Assembly: GCA_964023205.1 (NCBI GenBank)
Contig: OZ026847.1
Span: 1,734,819-1,798,818 of the forward strand
From: Lutraria lutraria
Taxonomy: Eukaryota > Mollusca > Bivalvia > Venerida > Mactridae
DNA: 64,000 nucleotides
Reading direction: 5' to 3'
Within the stretch, counting starts at the first letter, position 1, and each line of letters begins with the position of its first letter. Made by a program: the position numbers and the translations under genes. The notes beneath the pieces were generated by a model that was not told where the DNA came from, ran no database searches, and was given only the letters and a program-made list of their open reading frames with translations. Positions 1 through 9,618 of the stretch are shown here, piece by piece.

Positions 1-310
1 CACTAGAGTGACGATTGCATGCTAGAATGACGGTAGTACACTAGAATGACGGTAGTACACTAGAGTGACGACTGCATACTATCATATAATACTAGAGTGA
101 CGATTATATACTAGAGTGACGGTAGTTCACTAGAGTGCCGATTGTATACTAGAGTGACGGTAGTACACTAACATGACGGTAGTATACTAGAGTGGGGGTT
201 GTAAACCAGAGTGACGGTAGTACACTATAGTGACGGCAGTACACTAGAGTGACGGGTGTACACTAGAGTGACGGTAGTATACTAGAGTGATAGTTGTACA
301 CTAGAGTGAC
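1..310. repeat. Degenerate ~20-bp tandem repeat
   Basis: Imperfect head-to-tail copies of a unit close to ACTAGAGTGACGGTAGTAC fill the first 310 bases and probably continue past the left edge. Copies vary in sequence and spacing. On the minus strand this lies downstream of the last visible exon of the secreted repeat-protein gene, so it is probably intronic or 3' flanking. Confidence 0.8.
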
Positions 311-461
311 AAATAAATCACACATTGCACCCGTGAAACGTTGTGTTGGAATTGCTCATATCATTATGTAGGACATTCCAAGTGAATATGAGCACTGCAC
401 ATGTACATACTGTTGGGTGTGAAACAATCTGCAATGTTAATTCCACAAAAATAAGTATAAT

Positions 462-3400
462 CTACTTACATTTTCCTGGTTTCTTATCAGGTTCTACTTG
501 AAGTATGATATTGACTGGAGGATTTTGTGTGACGGATGGGGTCAGCATTCTCATATTTCCTTGAAGCACTTTGAGAGCTTCCAGTAATCTCAGCGCATCT
601 GTTTGACTTTGTGGTGGTGTGTGTTGATGTACTGGTGTAGGTGGCACAGCTGGCCATTCTAGGAACACATTAAAGTTGATCGGTGGTTGATGGGCTCCTG
701 GTTGATGGGCTCCTGATTGATGGGCTCCTGGTTGATGGGCTCCTGATTGATGGACACCTGGATGATGGGCTCCTGGTTGTATCTGTCTGATTTCTTTATT
801 TGCTGCATGACTTACTTTGGGCTGTGTTATAGAGATTGTTCTATTTTTACTATGTTTGACGCTTGTTGTTTTATTTACAGTACTGGTTGTCTTATTGTCT
901 ACTCTTGCATTTATAGTGTTAGTAAGTTTGTAGTTTGGGAGTTCTCTCTTCGGTTGAATCGGTACATTGCCATGAATGTAATGACTATTGGTCACGATTG
1001 GGGCAGAAGTGGCTTGGTTCTGGTAAGAAATGGGCGTAGTTCGAGTAGCAGTTGTCGTTAGATGAACATGGCCAATATTCGCGTGAGTGGACGCATGCTC
1101 CTCACGTATGTGATTAAGAATATGTCGCACATGATCCACAAAGCCTGTACTATCATCTTTAGCAAGCACATTCTTATCTGTGACAATCGGCGTTTGAGGC
1201 GTTGTTGTTTGATCTATCGAGGTTGGTTTCTGGTTTGTAAGACGCCTTACTGTAGCTTTGCGTTTTCCACTTCCTCTTTGTCTTTGATGTGCTTGTTTTT
1301 TCTTATTTCCTCTTTGTTGCTTGTTTATCGTTCTTCGTCCACCGACTCTGTTTGAGACAGTAATTCGCAATGGTTTACTATTTCTGCGTCCGTTATTCGA
1401 TCGGACGATTACTGGAGGCGATAATGGAAGGGCGTTGCTCCCATCTGATTGGTTGCTACCAGTGACTTGGTTACTTCCGGTCATTTGTTTGGTACTTGAT
1501 GTGGGTTGTCGGCTTTCAGTGGCTTGTTTAAATTTTCTTGGCGTGAACCAGTTCTTAACATAACGACCCCCATTAACTGTCCTTCTTGCTGACGTGGATG
1601 GCTGATTAGTTTCTGGTCGTTGATGATTCGATGATTTTGCTGTCCAGTCATGTGCTGGTTGGTCAACGGGTACAATTGTTGCAGGTTGCCACAAATTTAT
1701 AGGAGCGAGTTGTTTCTTTACAGCAACATCATTATTTTGGTGTTGAACGAAATTTGGTCGTACTGTTTGTAGGACTTGCGTCTCTTTCGGTTGGTTTGGC
1801 AATGGAAATATTGTGGACGGAACCAGTTTTGAACGATCCGAATGTTGATTAGCTCGATAGCTAACATTTTGCTTTAAATATTCGTTTCTTGGTCGTGTTT
1901 GATACAGCTTGTGTGAGACATGAAGACCGTTTGGCGGCAGTCTTTTTGATACAGGTGTGTTTGATTCCGTGTTGAATCGTCTTGGTGCCGTTGTTGGTAC
2001 AGCTATCGATGGACTGTCGATGTATATTGGTAATGGTGATTGTTGTTCGTTTGGATAATTGTTGTTGGACTGAGATAATGGTCCTTTTCGTGTAGATCTC
2101 ATTCTTTTATCATTAGCCATAATATGTCGTGAAGAAGAAGTTATAACACGTCCAGTTTTTTGTGGTTTGACAGTAGATGTGTAACCTGACTGAATTGTGT
2201 ATTGTTCGGACGGTTGCAGAGGCAAGTTGTTCACTGGTTGTTTTTGTCTGTTTCTTATAATACCAGATGCTTGTTTGGTTTGCACTCGCCATGGTGGATT
2301 TTCTTGTGTCCAGCTGTTGGTCACACTTGGATTAATTGGTCGCCTATTTTCATGTTGTTGAAACCTGGTGGCTGTATTAGCTGAGTTCAGTTGCTGCTTT
2401 TTAGATCGTGGTTGCAGTTGTTTTGGCCTAGGTTTAGTCATTTCTTTGTTGAGAGGGTGCATATTGTGTTGTGCTTGTTGCTGCTGTGGTCTGGTATTGG
2501 ACATATTTGGGATTGGTTTGTGTGCATTTTGTTTTGTTTTGGGCAAACCTGGATTTGGTAGATGAGCATTGTGATTTGTTTGAGCCAAGTTGTTGGATAA
2601 ACCGTTCGGTTGGTGGGTATATTGTTTTGCTGGTTGCTTTTGTGGCCGGATGTCGGTCATAGCTTGGTTTAGTTGGTGGTTACTTTGTTGTGTTTGTTGT
2701 TGTCGTGGCCAGGTTTTGGACATACCTTGGTTTGGTGTATCAGGATTTGTTTGTTGTTCTTGTGGCCAGGTTTTAGAAATACCTTGGATTGGTTGTTGCG
2801 TATTATGATTAGTATGTTGTTGTGGACGAGTTTTGGTCACACCTTGGTTTGGGTAATGTGTTGCTTGATTTTGTTGTTGTCTGTTGTTAGGCACACCTGG
2901 GTTTGATTGGTGCGTATTTTGTTTCTGTTCTGACCAGATGTTGGTCACACCAGCCTTCTGTTGGCGTTTAACCTGTAATCTTTGTTGAGGTTGTGACCCT
3001 GTGTTTGCTATTCCAGGGTTCGGGCGACGTGGATTCTTTTTTTGTTGTTGTCGTTGTTGTGGCCTTGCGTCAGTCATACCTGGCATAGTACGGTGTGTAT
3101 TCCGATTAGTTTGTTGTTGGTGTGGCCAGGTGTTAGTCACACCAGTGCTCTGTTGGTGTGTATTTTGTTTTGTTTGTTGTTGTTGTGTATGTTGTTGTTG
3201 TGGCCGAGTGTTGGTCCCTTCTGCATTCTGTTGGTGTGTATTTTGTTTTGTTTGTTGTTGTTGTGGCCAGGTGTCAGTTACACCAGTGCTCTGTTGGTGT
3301 GTATTTTGTTTTGTTTGTTGTTGGTGTGGCCAGGTGTTAGTCACACCAGTGCTCTGTTGGTGTGTATTTTGTTTTGTATGTTGTTGTTGTGTATGTTTTT

Positions 3401-5336
3401 GTTGTGGCCGAGTGTTGGTCCCTCCTGCATTCTGTTGGTGTGTATTTTGTTTTGTTTGTTGTTGTTGTGGCCAGGTGTCAGTTACACCAGTGCTCTGTTG
3501 GTGTGTACTTTGTTTTGTTTGTTGTTGGTGTGGCCAGGTGTTAGTCACACCAGTGCTCTGTTGGTGTGTATTTTGTTTTGTATGTTGTTGTTGTGTATGT
3601 TGTTGTTGTGGCCGAGTGTTGGTCCCTCCTGCATTCTGTTGGTGTGTATTTTGTTTTGTTTGTTGTTGTTGTGTATGTTGTTGTTGTGGCCAAGTGTTGG
3701 TCCCTCCTGCATTCTGTTGGTGTGTATTTTGTTTTGTTTGTTGTTGTTGTGTATGTTGTTGTTGTGGCCGAGTGTTGGTCCCTCCTGCATTCTGTTGGTG
3801 TGTATTTTGTTTTGTTTGTTGTTGTTGTGTATGTTGTTGTTGTGGCCGAGTGTTGGTCCCTCCTGCATTCTGTTGGTGTGTATTTTGTTTTGTTTGTTGT
3901 TGTTGTGTATGTTGTTGTTGTGGCCAAGTGTTGGTCCCTCCTGCATTCTGTTGGTGTGTATTTTGTTTTGTTTGTTGTTGTGTATGTTGTGGCCAGGTGT
4001 CAGTCATACCAGTGCTCTGTTGGAGTGTATTTTGTTGTGTTTGTTGTTGTTGTTGTTGTGGCCAGGTGTCAGTCATACCAGTGCTCTGTTGGAGTGTATT
4101 TTGTTTTGTTTGTTGTTGTGTATGTTGTGGCCAGGTGTCAGTCATACCAGTGCTCTCTTGGAGTGTATTTTGTTTTGTTTGTTGTTGTGTATGTTGTGGC
4201 CAGGTGTCAGCCATACCAGTGCTCTGTTGGAGTGTATTTTGTTTTGTTTGTTGTTGTGTATGTTGTGGCCAGGTGTCAGTCATACCAGTGCTCTCTTGGA
4301 GTGTATTTTGTTTTGTTTGTTGTTGTGTATGTTGTGGCCAGGTGTCAGTCATACCAGTGCTCTGTTGGAGTGTATTTTGTTTTGTTTGTTGTTGTGTATG
4401 TTGTGGCCAGGTGTCAGCCATACCAGTGCTCTCTTGGAGNNNNNNNNNNNNNNNNNNNNNNNNNNNNNNNNNNNNNNNNNNNNNNNNNNNNNNNNNNNNN
4501 NNNNNNNNNNNNNNNNNNNNNNNNNNNNNNNNNNNNNNNNNNNNNNNNNNNNNNNNNNNNNNNNNNNNNNNNNNNNNNNNNNNNNNNNNNNNNNNNNNNN
4601 NNNNNNNNNNNNNNNNNNNNNNNNNNNNNNNNNNNNNNNGGTTTTGTTGGTGTGTATTCCGTTTTGTGTGTTGTTGTTGTGTTTGTTGTGGCCAGGATTT
4701 TGTCTTACCTGCGTCCTGTTGGTGTGTATTCTGTTTTGTATGTTGTTGTTGTGGCCAGGGGTCAGTCACACCTGCATTCTGCTTGTGTGTATTCTGATTT
4801 GTTTGATGTTGTTTTTGCGGCCACGTGTTGGTCACTTCTGGGTTCTTTTGGTGTTTATCCTGTTCATTTTGTTGTTGTTGTTTTCTCTGTTTGATCAGGC
4901 TTCTTAGTACATGAGCTGAAGGAAGTGGAGTCAATACCTTCGAATCTTGTTGAAGATCTGTGACCGGACGTCTAGATGTTATAGAACCGAGTTGAGGTTC
5001 AGTAAATGTTGTTGGCTTGATATGTTTGTGTCGCACTTTAAGTTGTTGGTTGATAACTGTTCTTGCTGGTTTATTAGGTCTCTTTATGGGAATTGTATCT
5101 GTTAGAGCAGCTTGCTTCATGTTTCCATGTCGCTGTGTTGCCCTTTGTTTGCTTAACATTGGCGTCGGGTTTCTGTGATTTAGCGCTTTACCACGTGGTT
5201 TCTTTGCATTGTTTGACATTGATCTTTGTGTTGGTCTAAAACCTGATTTAGTACGGGATATAGGAGAATTTCGATCCGTTCGTCCTAGTTTACGTAAGGG
5301 TCTTGTTTGTTGTAATGTTGAATTTATTGTTTGCAT
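462..5336 (-). CDS. Main open frame of the secreted repeat protein's giant exon
   Basis: This is the uninterrupted 1,624-codon stretch of exon 2 of the gene at 470-8505; the open frame actually extends to 5435. The ATG at 5336 is probably internal, because the upstream in-frame residues (GERKGPTSKQ onward) have the same basic, Ser/Thr-rich character and a signal-peptide exon lies upstream. A 200-N gap interrupts the repeats. The non-repetitive C-terminal ~800 codons being stop-free argues for a coding function; the repeats do not, because they are stop-free in several frames. Confidence 0.7.
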   Translation of the reverse strand: MQTINSTLQQTRPLRKLGRTDRNSPISRTKSGFRPTQRSMSNNAKKPRGKALNHRNPTPMLSKQRATQRHGNMKQAALTDTIPIKRPNKPARTVINQQLKVRHKHIKPTTFTEPQLGSITSRRPVTDLQQDSKVLTPLPSAHVLRSLIKQRKQQQQNEQDKHQKNPEVTNTWPQKQHQTNQNTHKQNAGVTDPWPQQQHTKQNTHQQDAGKTKSWPQQTQQQHTKRNTHQQNXXXXXXXXXXXXXXXXXXXXXXXXXXXXXXXXXXXXXXXXXXXXXXXXXXXXXXXXXXXXXXXXXXXLQESTGMADTWPQHTQQQTKQNTLQQSTGMTDTWPQHTQQQTKQNTLQESTGMTDTWPQHTQQQTKQNTLQQSTGMADTWPQHTQQQTKQNTLQESTGMTDTWPQHTQQQTKQNTLQQSTGMTDTWPQQQQQQTQQNTLQQSTGMTDTWPQHTQQQTKQNTHQQNAGGTNTWPQQQHTQQQQTKQNTHQQNAGGTNTRPQQQHTQQQQTKQNTHQQNAGGTNTRPQQQHTQQQQTKQNTHQQNAGGTNTWPQQQHTQQQQTKQNTHQQNAGGTNTRPQQQHTQQQHTKQNTHQQSTGVTNTWPHQQQTKQSTHQQSTGVTDTWPQQQQTKQNTHQQNAGGTNTRPQQKHTQQQHTKQNTHQQSTGVTNTWPHQQQTKQNTHQQSTGVTDTWPQQQQTKQNTHQQNAEGTNTRPQQQHTQQQQTKQNTHQQSTGVTNTWPHQQQTNRNTHRTMPGMTDARPQQRQQQKKNPRRPNPGIANTGSQPQQRLQVKRQQKAGVTNIWSEQKQNTHQSNPGVPNNRQQQNQATHYPNQGVTKTRPQQHTNHNTQQPIQGISKTWPQEQQTNPDTPNQGMSKTWPRQQQTQQSNHQLNQAMTDIRPQKQPAKQYTHQPNGLSNNLAQTNHNAHLPNPGLPKTKQNAHKPIPNMSNTRPQQQQAQHNMHPLNKEMTKPRPKQLQPRSKKQQLNSANTATRFQQHENRRPINPSVTNSWTQENPPWRVQTKQASGIIRNRQKQPVNNLPLQPSEQYTIQSGYTSTVKPQKTGRVITSSSRHIMANDKRMRSTRKGPLSQSNNNYPNEQQSPLPIYIDSPSIAVPTTAPRRFNTESNTPVSKRLPPNGLHVSHKLYQTRPRNEYLKQNVSYRANQHSDRSKLVPSTIFPLPNQPKETQVLQTVRPNFVQHQNNDVAVKKQLAPINLWQPATIVPVDQPAHDWTAKSSNHQRPETNQPSTSARRTVNGGRYVKNWFTPRKFKQATESRQPTSSTKQMTGSNQVTGSNQSDGSNALPLSPPVIVRSNNGRRNSKPLRITVSNRVGGRRTINKQQRGNKKKQAHQRQRGSGKRKATVRRLTNQKPTSIDQTTTPQTPIVTDKNVLAKDDSTGFVDHVRHILNHIREEHASTHANIGHVHLTTTATRTTPISYQNQATSAPIVTNSHYIHGNVPIQPKRELPNYKLTNTINARVDNKTTSTVNKTTSVKHSKNRTISITQPKVSHAANKEIRQIQPGAHHPGVHQSGAHQPGAHQSGAHQPGAHQPPINFNVFLEWPAVPPTPVHQHTPPQSQTDALRLLEALKVLQGNMRMLTPSVTQNPPVNIILQVEPDKKPGKCK

Positions 5337-8300
5337 TATTTTTGCTGCTTCTCCGATAATCCGACTTATTTCATTTGACTTCCGTTCTGAGGCTCCAGTC
5401 GTCGACTGCTTCGAAGTTGGTCCTTTTCGCTCGCCTTACGTTTGATCGTTGTTTATTATTCTGCGAACTACTTGAGTTATTAAGCTTACGGCTTCCCATT
5501 AGCTGCTCGATCTTATCAAGGACTGCTCGACCCATCAGTAACTGTGATGTTACGGTGTTATACTGTCGAGCACGGTCAGTGGAATCATGTGGACGAATGC
5601 TGTTCAAACCTACGTTTTGATTCATGGTATTTGTGCCTGACCGGTACCTGGTCTAGGTCTTTGTTTAACCTGTTGGCGTTGAATGTTTCTTGTCGGGATA
5701 TCGCGTCTGGGTGTGGCTGGGGCATTTTAGTTTTTAATGGTATCTCGTGTGAATTTTTAGAACTTGCTTTACTACGTACGACCCCGTGCACCAGTTGATC
5801 AGGACCAAGTTTTAAAATAGCATTGAAATGGTCTTGTGATATTTGAACGTTCATAGCTGCTGCTGGTTCAGTGTTGATGCTATATCGACAGCCATTGTTT
5901 GTTTGTCTGGTAGCAATCTGCTTCCTCCAACAACAGGCGCATGGGTATGTTTGTATTATCTGAGGTGTGTTGATAACCTTGACGTGGTGAGTTTTGTTCA
6001 GCAGTCCTTACTCTGGGTGTGTCACTGATTGTGAGATTACGTGATTGTGCTATTCTGCGGCGATTTATGGACGAGGGATGAAAATCCCACATTTGCACTT
6101 TCTGAGCCTGTCTTTTGCGTCGTGAACCATCATGAAACTCGCTGATGCTGAATTCGTATTCTCAAAGAAACTATCATCAAACTGAACGCTTTCCTCGATA
6201 TCTATTGCCGTATGTTTTACTGTTACCTCGTCGTGTCGACGGCCATTTTCTCTGAAGTCCGGCTATACTAGCCAATGCATTCTGAGAACGACTTAAGCCC
6301 GACTGACTATCACTCTGTGCATGACACAGAACAACAAGAATCTGAAATACGTGACAGGATTACTGGTGTTAGTATATCAATCAAATATATATCTGTGATG
6401 TATATAGCTAAAACACCTAGCAATATTAGAAGCGTTTCTTCAGGTACATTAATAATTAATATTGGACATGATACAATGATGGCTTTTTTGGGATAACGAA
6501 AATATGTGCATAATACAACCATTTGCATGCGATATTTAAATAGAGAAATGGTCATTAATAAAGATACGAGTATGTAATATATCATGTAAGACATGGAGAT
6601 TTATGTAGATAAAGAATTTATAGAAAGGATGTATAGTGAATTGTTGTTCATTATGTATTGTAGTGATATTACCAAATTACATTCCGAATAGTCGGTTTCT
6701 GAATACAGTTAAACCCTTGAATGGCGGACCCCTTCTGGACTGGGTCAAAAGTCCGTTTAGTTGTTGATTTCCAAAAAACAAATATGACCCTAAAAAATCG
6801 TCCGCTCTTCATGGAGTCCGGTTAAAAAAAAAAATTTAGTGCTGAGTGTCTGAGTTACATGTTCTCAAAGAATTGCAGAACATTTTTGAATTGTTTAATT
6901 GTGTACTGTCAATTATATAAATTTCCTACTTCTTTTGTATCGTAATTGTTGACATAATGATATGAATTTCAACTCTGATAGTTGTAAAATTACAAAGAAC
7001 ACATGCTCTATTTTGACACACTATTGTACTATCACGTCGACTAGTTTTCAACTCGCTGCGTGTGCTTAGAACAACTTTAGAAAAAGTAATTTCATAGTCA
7101 ATGATACAATACAACCTCTACAAAGCAACACCCTTTAGGAGTAGCACAACTATGTTGCTGTTGAGAGGTTGTTGCTCTAGAGAGGTTAAATTAATAGATT
7201 AATCGTACTGTTGTTAAAGGGAGATTGTTGCTCAAGACAGGGCCGCTCTGGAGTGGTCGCACTGTATGTCGGGGTTAAAGTACATTGCTACATCCAAATG
7301 AGTTTCTATAATGTTTCAAATTAATACTTATATATAACTCCATCCAAATTTAAAAGAAGTCTTTCTTTTTTACTTTATTATTTTACTGTCATACACGTTT
7401 AATTGAATAGCATTAATTAACATTGTTTTCGGTATCTGCCTATTATCCATTTGTAAAAGTGTTTTATATTTAACATGCATTTGGTATCTGCTACATTCGC
7501 TAATAGAGACAGCTTGGGTGGGGATTTCTACACATACGTAGTTTTAAACAGTTTGCACAGCATTGATAATGATCATTTTCTATTTGTGGAGAAAATTCAT
7601 GTCTCCGAATTCCAAAATCCATAAGTTAGACTAGGAGGTACCATAAGTTAGACTAGGAGGTACCATAAGTTAGACTAGGAGGTACCATAAGTTAGACTAG
7701 GAGGTACCATAAGTTAGACTAGGAGGGTACCATAAGTTAGACTAGGATGTACCATAAGTTAGACTAGGAGGTACCATAAGTTAGACTAGGAGGTACCATA
7801 TATACATTGTAGTTTCAAATCATGTTGGGATTTCATCATGTCAGGTTTCTGCATTTTGATTTGCCATTTTCTGCTTAGCAACACTAATGTTCTTTTTACT
7901 TTTGTCCAACTCAACTTTGCAAGTAAAAGTCAGTTTCACTAATAAGTCATGTTTCTAGGTTAAATAAGACCTATCCAAACAGCTAGTTGCATGGGCTTTA
8001 CCTATTTCTCTATTTGTGTTCTGTCAGTGAAAAATTTAACACGGCTTAATAGATCACTGAACAGGTGAGCCCAGGGGCTTGCGCCGCTGATGTTTAAGTT
8101 ATTGGTTTGAGACTTGGGCGAGGAACATCATGCCCCCCTGGAGACATTATTAGTCTGCTATCAGGTATTAAAATGCATGCTATAACGTGATGAGATAAAT
8201 GTGGGTGAACAGATTAACGCCGATAGAGCCTTGACCCGGGTATATGTAACATGTACGTAAAATACATAACAAAGCATTTTGAAATCTGATACATTTGTGT

Positions 8301-8505
8301 AATTTCAAAAACCAAAACATAGACTAATTGTATTTCATAATGTTTTTGGAATCATTTTAACAAATTCAGATAATTACTAGTACATGAGTAATTACGTTTG
8401 CACACGTCTGAAAAACGTAACATGATGATGTAATGAGAAAATAAAGTAATCCTTACTTACAACGATTACAATAAAATAAACTCCAAAATAATTGGAAACA
8501 GCCAT
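470..8505 (-). CDS. Secreted Gln/Asn/Thr-rich repeat protein, 5' two exons (partial)
   Basis: Not a family I recognise. Exon 1 (8505-8461) starts at an ATG with an in-frame TGA 18 bases upstream, encodes MAVSNYFGVYFIVIV and ends at a textbook donor (GTAAGTAAGG). Exon 2 begins at 6341 after a TTTCAG acceptor with ILVVLCHA. Both junctions are phase 0, and the join makes a classic signal peptide with cleavage expected after CHA. Exon 2 runs to 470. It has a basic, Ser/Asn/Gln-rich N-terminal part (with an RRKRQ furin-like site near 6115), then about 600 residues of 23- and 26-residue repeats (QNTHQQ, TDTWPQ, QQQT), then about 800 basic, low-complexity residues with a GAHQP pentapeptide array. 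The frame is open from 5435 to the end. The apparent stop at 462 follows AAAT|GTAAGTAG, a strong donor, so the gene continues left of the window. About five apparent frameshifts lie in 5430-6200. A shell-matrix or other extracellular scaffold role is possible by composition only. Confidence 0.72.
686..778 (-). repeat. 15-bp coding tandem repeat (GAHQP/S)
   Basis: About six to seven copies of a 15-bp unit (plus-strand TTGATGGGCTCCTGG) encode Gly-Ala-His-Gln-Pro/Ser pentapeptides near the end of the giant exon. The frame is preserved throughout. Variant units (GVHQS, GAHHP) sit at the N-terminal side of the array. Confidence 0.85.
3110..4890 (-). repeat. 69/78-bp coding tandem repeats (Gln/Thr/Asn-rich)
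   Basis: The array encodes 26-residue units (QNTHQQNAGGTNT plus WPQQQHTQQQ) towards lower coordinates and 23-residue units (QNTLQQSTGMTDT plus WPQHTQQQT) towards higher coordinates. All periods are multiples of 3, so every unit has the same phase. Neighbouring units differ at few bases, which points to recent expansion by slippage or unequal exchange. The array contains the first scaffold gap, so its true length is unknown. Confidence 0.9.
4440..4639. other. Assembly gap, 200 N
   Basis: A run of exactly 200 N inside the 69-bp coding repeats. The round length is a placeholder, so repeat number and frame across the gap are not established. Confidence 0.99.
5430..6205 (-). other. Cluster of apparent frameshifts in exon 2
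   Basis: Read from the acceptor at 6341, the frame hits stops at 6179-6162. The coding-like sequence continues in another frame (IEESVQFDDSFFENT), returns to the first frame near 6160 (SSINRRRIAQSRNLT), then shifts near 5885, 5625 and 5435. The peptides on both sides of each break share the same hydrophilic Ser/Asn/Gln/Arg composition, and the three last shifts sum to one whole codon. Uncorrected indels, pseudogene decay or an unrecognised intron are all possible. Confidence 0.55.
6705..6835 (+). mobile_element. Dispersed repeat, copy 1 of 2
   Basis: The stretch around GCGGACCCCTTCTGGACTGG is recognisably the reverse complement of 17390-17455. It lies in intron 1 of the secreted repeat-protein gene. 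No coding capacity or target duplication seen. Confidence 0.5.
7115..7262 (+). mobile_element. MITE, single-unit relative of the 71-bp satellite
   Basis: It begins near TACAACCTCTACAAAGCAAC and ends near CTCTGGAGTGGTCGCACTGTA-like sequence, with imperfect terminal inverted repeats. It contains one unit of the TTGTTGCTCTAGAGAGG motif that is tandemly amplified at 39.7-41.5 kb. Related copies lie at 9.5 and 11.3 kb in the opposite orientation. Confidence 0.65.
7619..7800. repeat. 22-bp minisatellite, 8 copies
   Basis: Eight nearly perfect copies of CCATAAGTTAGACTAGGAGG(TA), with one single-G insertion in the fifth unit and one G-to-T change in the sixth. Within intron 1 of the secreted repeat-protein gene. 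Confidence 0.95.
8055..8180 (+). mobile_element. Possible degenerate tRNA-derived SINE
   Basis: A B-box-like GGTTTGAGACTTGG follows a GC-rich tRNA-like head. The body is too diverged for a firm call. Confidence 0.3.
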
Positions 8506-8549
8506 ATTTCCGTCACTCCATGTTCAATAAAACACACAGATAGACTTAG

Positions 8550-8556
8550 TTTTATA
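8550..8556 (-). promoter_or_regulatory. Candidate TATA box for the secreted repeat protein
   Basis: TATAAAA on the minus strand lies about 45 bases upstream of the exon 1 ATG (8505), which fits a transcription start some 15-20 bases before the ATG. An out-of-frame ATG GAG TGA lies just upstream of the real start and would make a two-codon uORF if it is in the transcript. Assignment rests on position alone. Confidence 0.35.
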
Positions 8557-8803
8557 TCTATGGTAATATGGATATGTATAATGTATACAGGTGTGTATAT
8601 GGAGTTGGACAGATAAGGAGGATGAGGTGAGAAAAATGCTCAAATGCTATAATATAAAAGAATCTTCATTTCCTTTTAAGCGTTTTTACACCATGGGACA
8701 TGTTAAGTATTGTGGGTACGTCCAAATCGACTCTCACGTTTCCGACGCAAACATGATTGTTAAATTTCAGAATTACAGCTATCGACAGTATGCTCAGCAT
8801 TAA

Positions 8804-9125
8804 TGAAGACAAAGGCTAATAAATGTGTACATTCGTGGTCAACACACAATCATGTGAGAACACTTTAATTCAAGACACATGTGAATAAACGTGTGCACTC
8901 TAAATCAAGACAAATGTGAATTAATGTGTTCACTCTAATTGAAGACAAATGTGAATAAACGTGTTCGCTCTAAATCAAGACAAACGTGAATTAATGTGTT
9001 CACTCTAAATCAAGACAAACGTGAATTAATGTGTTCACTCTAATTGAAGACACATGTGAATAAACGTGTTCACTCTTTATCAAGACAAATGTGAATAAAC
9101 GTGTTCAATCTAAATCTATGTTCTA
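8804..9125. repeat. 35-bp minisatellite with alternating variants
   Basis: About eight to nine units near ACAAATGTGAATAAACGTGT plus TCACTCTAAATCAAG. Two variants (AATAAACGTG and AATTAATGTG) recur in mixed order, suggesting part of the array was copied as a two-unit block. It starts upstream of the promoter region of the secreted repeat-protein gene. Confidence 0.85.
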
Positions 9126-9239
9126 AATTGAAGTCATTGCGCAGCCCTGAAGATCAAATTCTACAATTAGATCGCTACTTTGAGTTCTCTTCATATGTGC
9201 CCTGTTACACTGTACGTGTCATTCGGGTCCCTGCTGACA

Positions 9240-9252
9240 GGGGGGGGGGGGG
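9240..9252. repeat. Poly-G run, 13 bases
   Basis: Uninterrupted run of 13 G. Two similar runs of 12 G occur at 18257-18268 and 46662-46673. Confidence 0.95.
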
Positions 9253-9516
9253 ATATACCGTCAAATTGAAGTAAGACGTCTAGTAAATTAATTCATTCTT
9301 AATACGACCCTGGTAAAATGTCCCTGATAATGACAATTGCAAATCGTTATGGGATAATGATTGCTCTAAGTCAATAAATTATGTATGTATTGTTTTTTCT
9401 ACCTGGTAAGTGATCTGAATACTGGATTTATTGTAAAAATGACGGGGCAAATATATGTCAATATTACCATATTATTTGTCTATACTACATCATATAATAA
9501 TATACAGTTATATTGT

Positions 9517-9618
9517 TGCATACACTCTTAGTGAGTCTAACAGTGTAGCCTCTCCAGAGGGGCCATCTCTTGAGCAAAAATCTCCATTAACAACAGCGTG
9601 TTGTTTCCTCTGCAGCAA
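9517..9618 (-). mobile_element. MITE fragment related to the 71-bp satellite
   Basis: CTAACAGTGTAGCCTCTCC followed by CTTGAGCAAAAATCTCC and TAACAACAG matches the reverse complement of the 7.1-kb copy. It carries the terminal region and part of the internal unit only. Confidence 0.55.

Noticed and set aside
360..470. A short Cys-containing terminal exon after the giant exon
   Set aside because: A TTGCAG acceptor near 431 gives an in-phase 21-codon tail, but the intron would be only about 38 bases, too short for normal splicing.
3001..4907. Long plus-strand open frames rich in Cys, Val and Leu
   Set aside because: They are antisense images of the 69/78-bp coding repeats, span the N gap and have no initiation or splice support.
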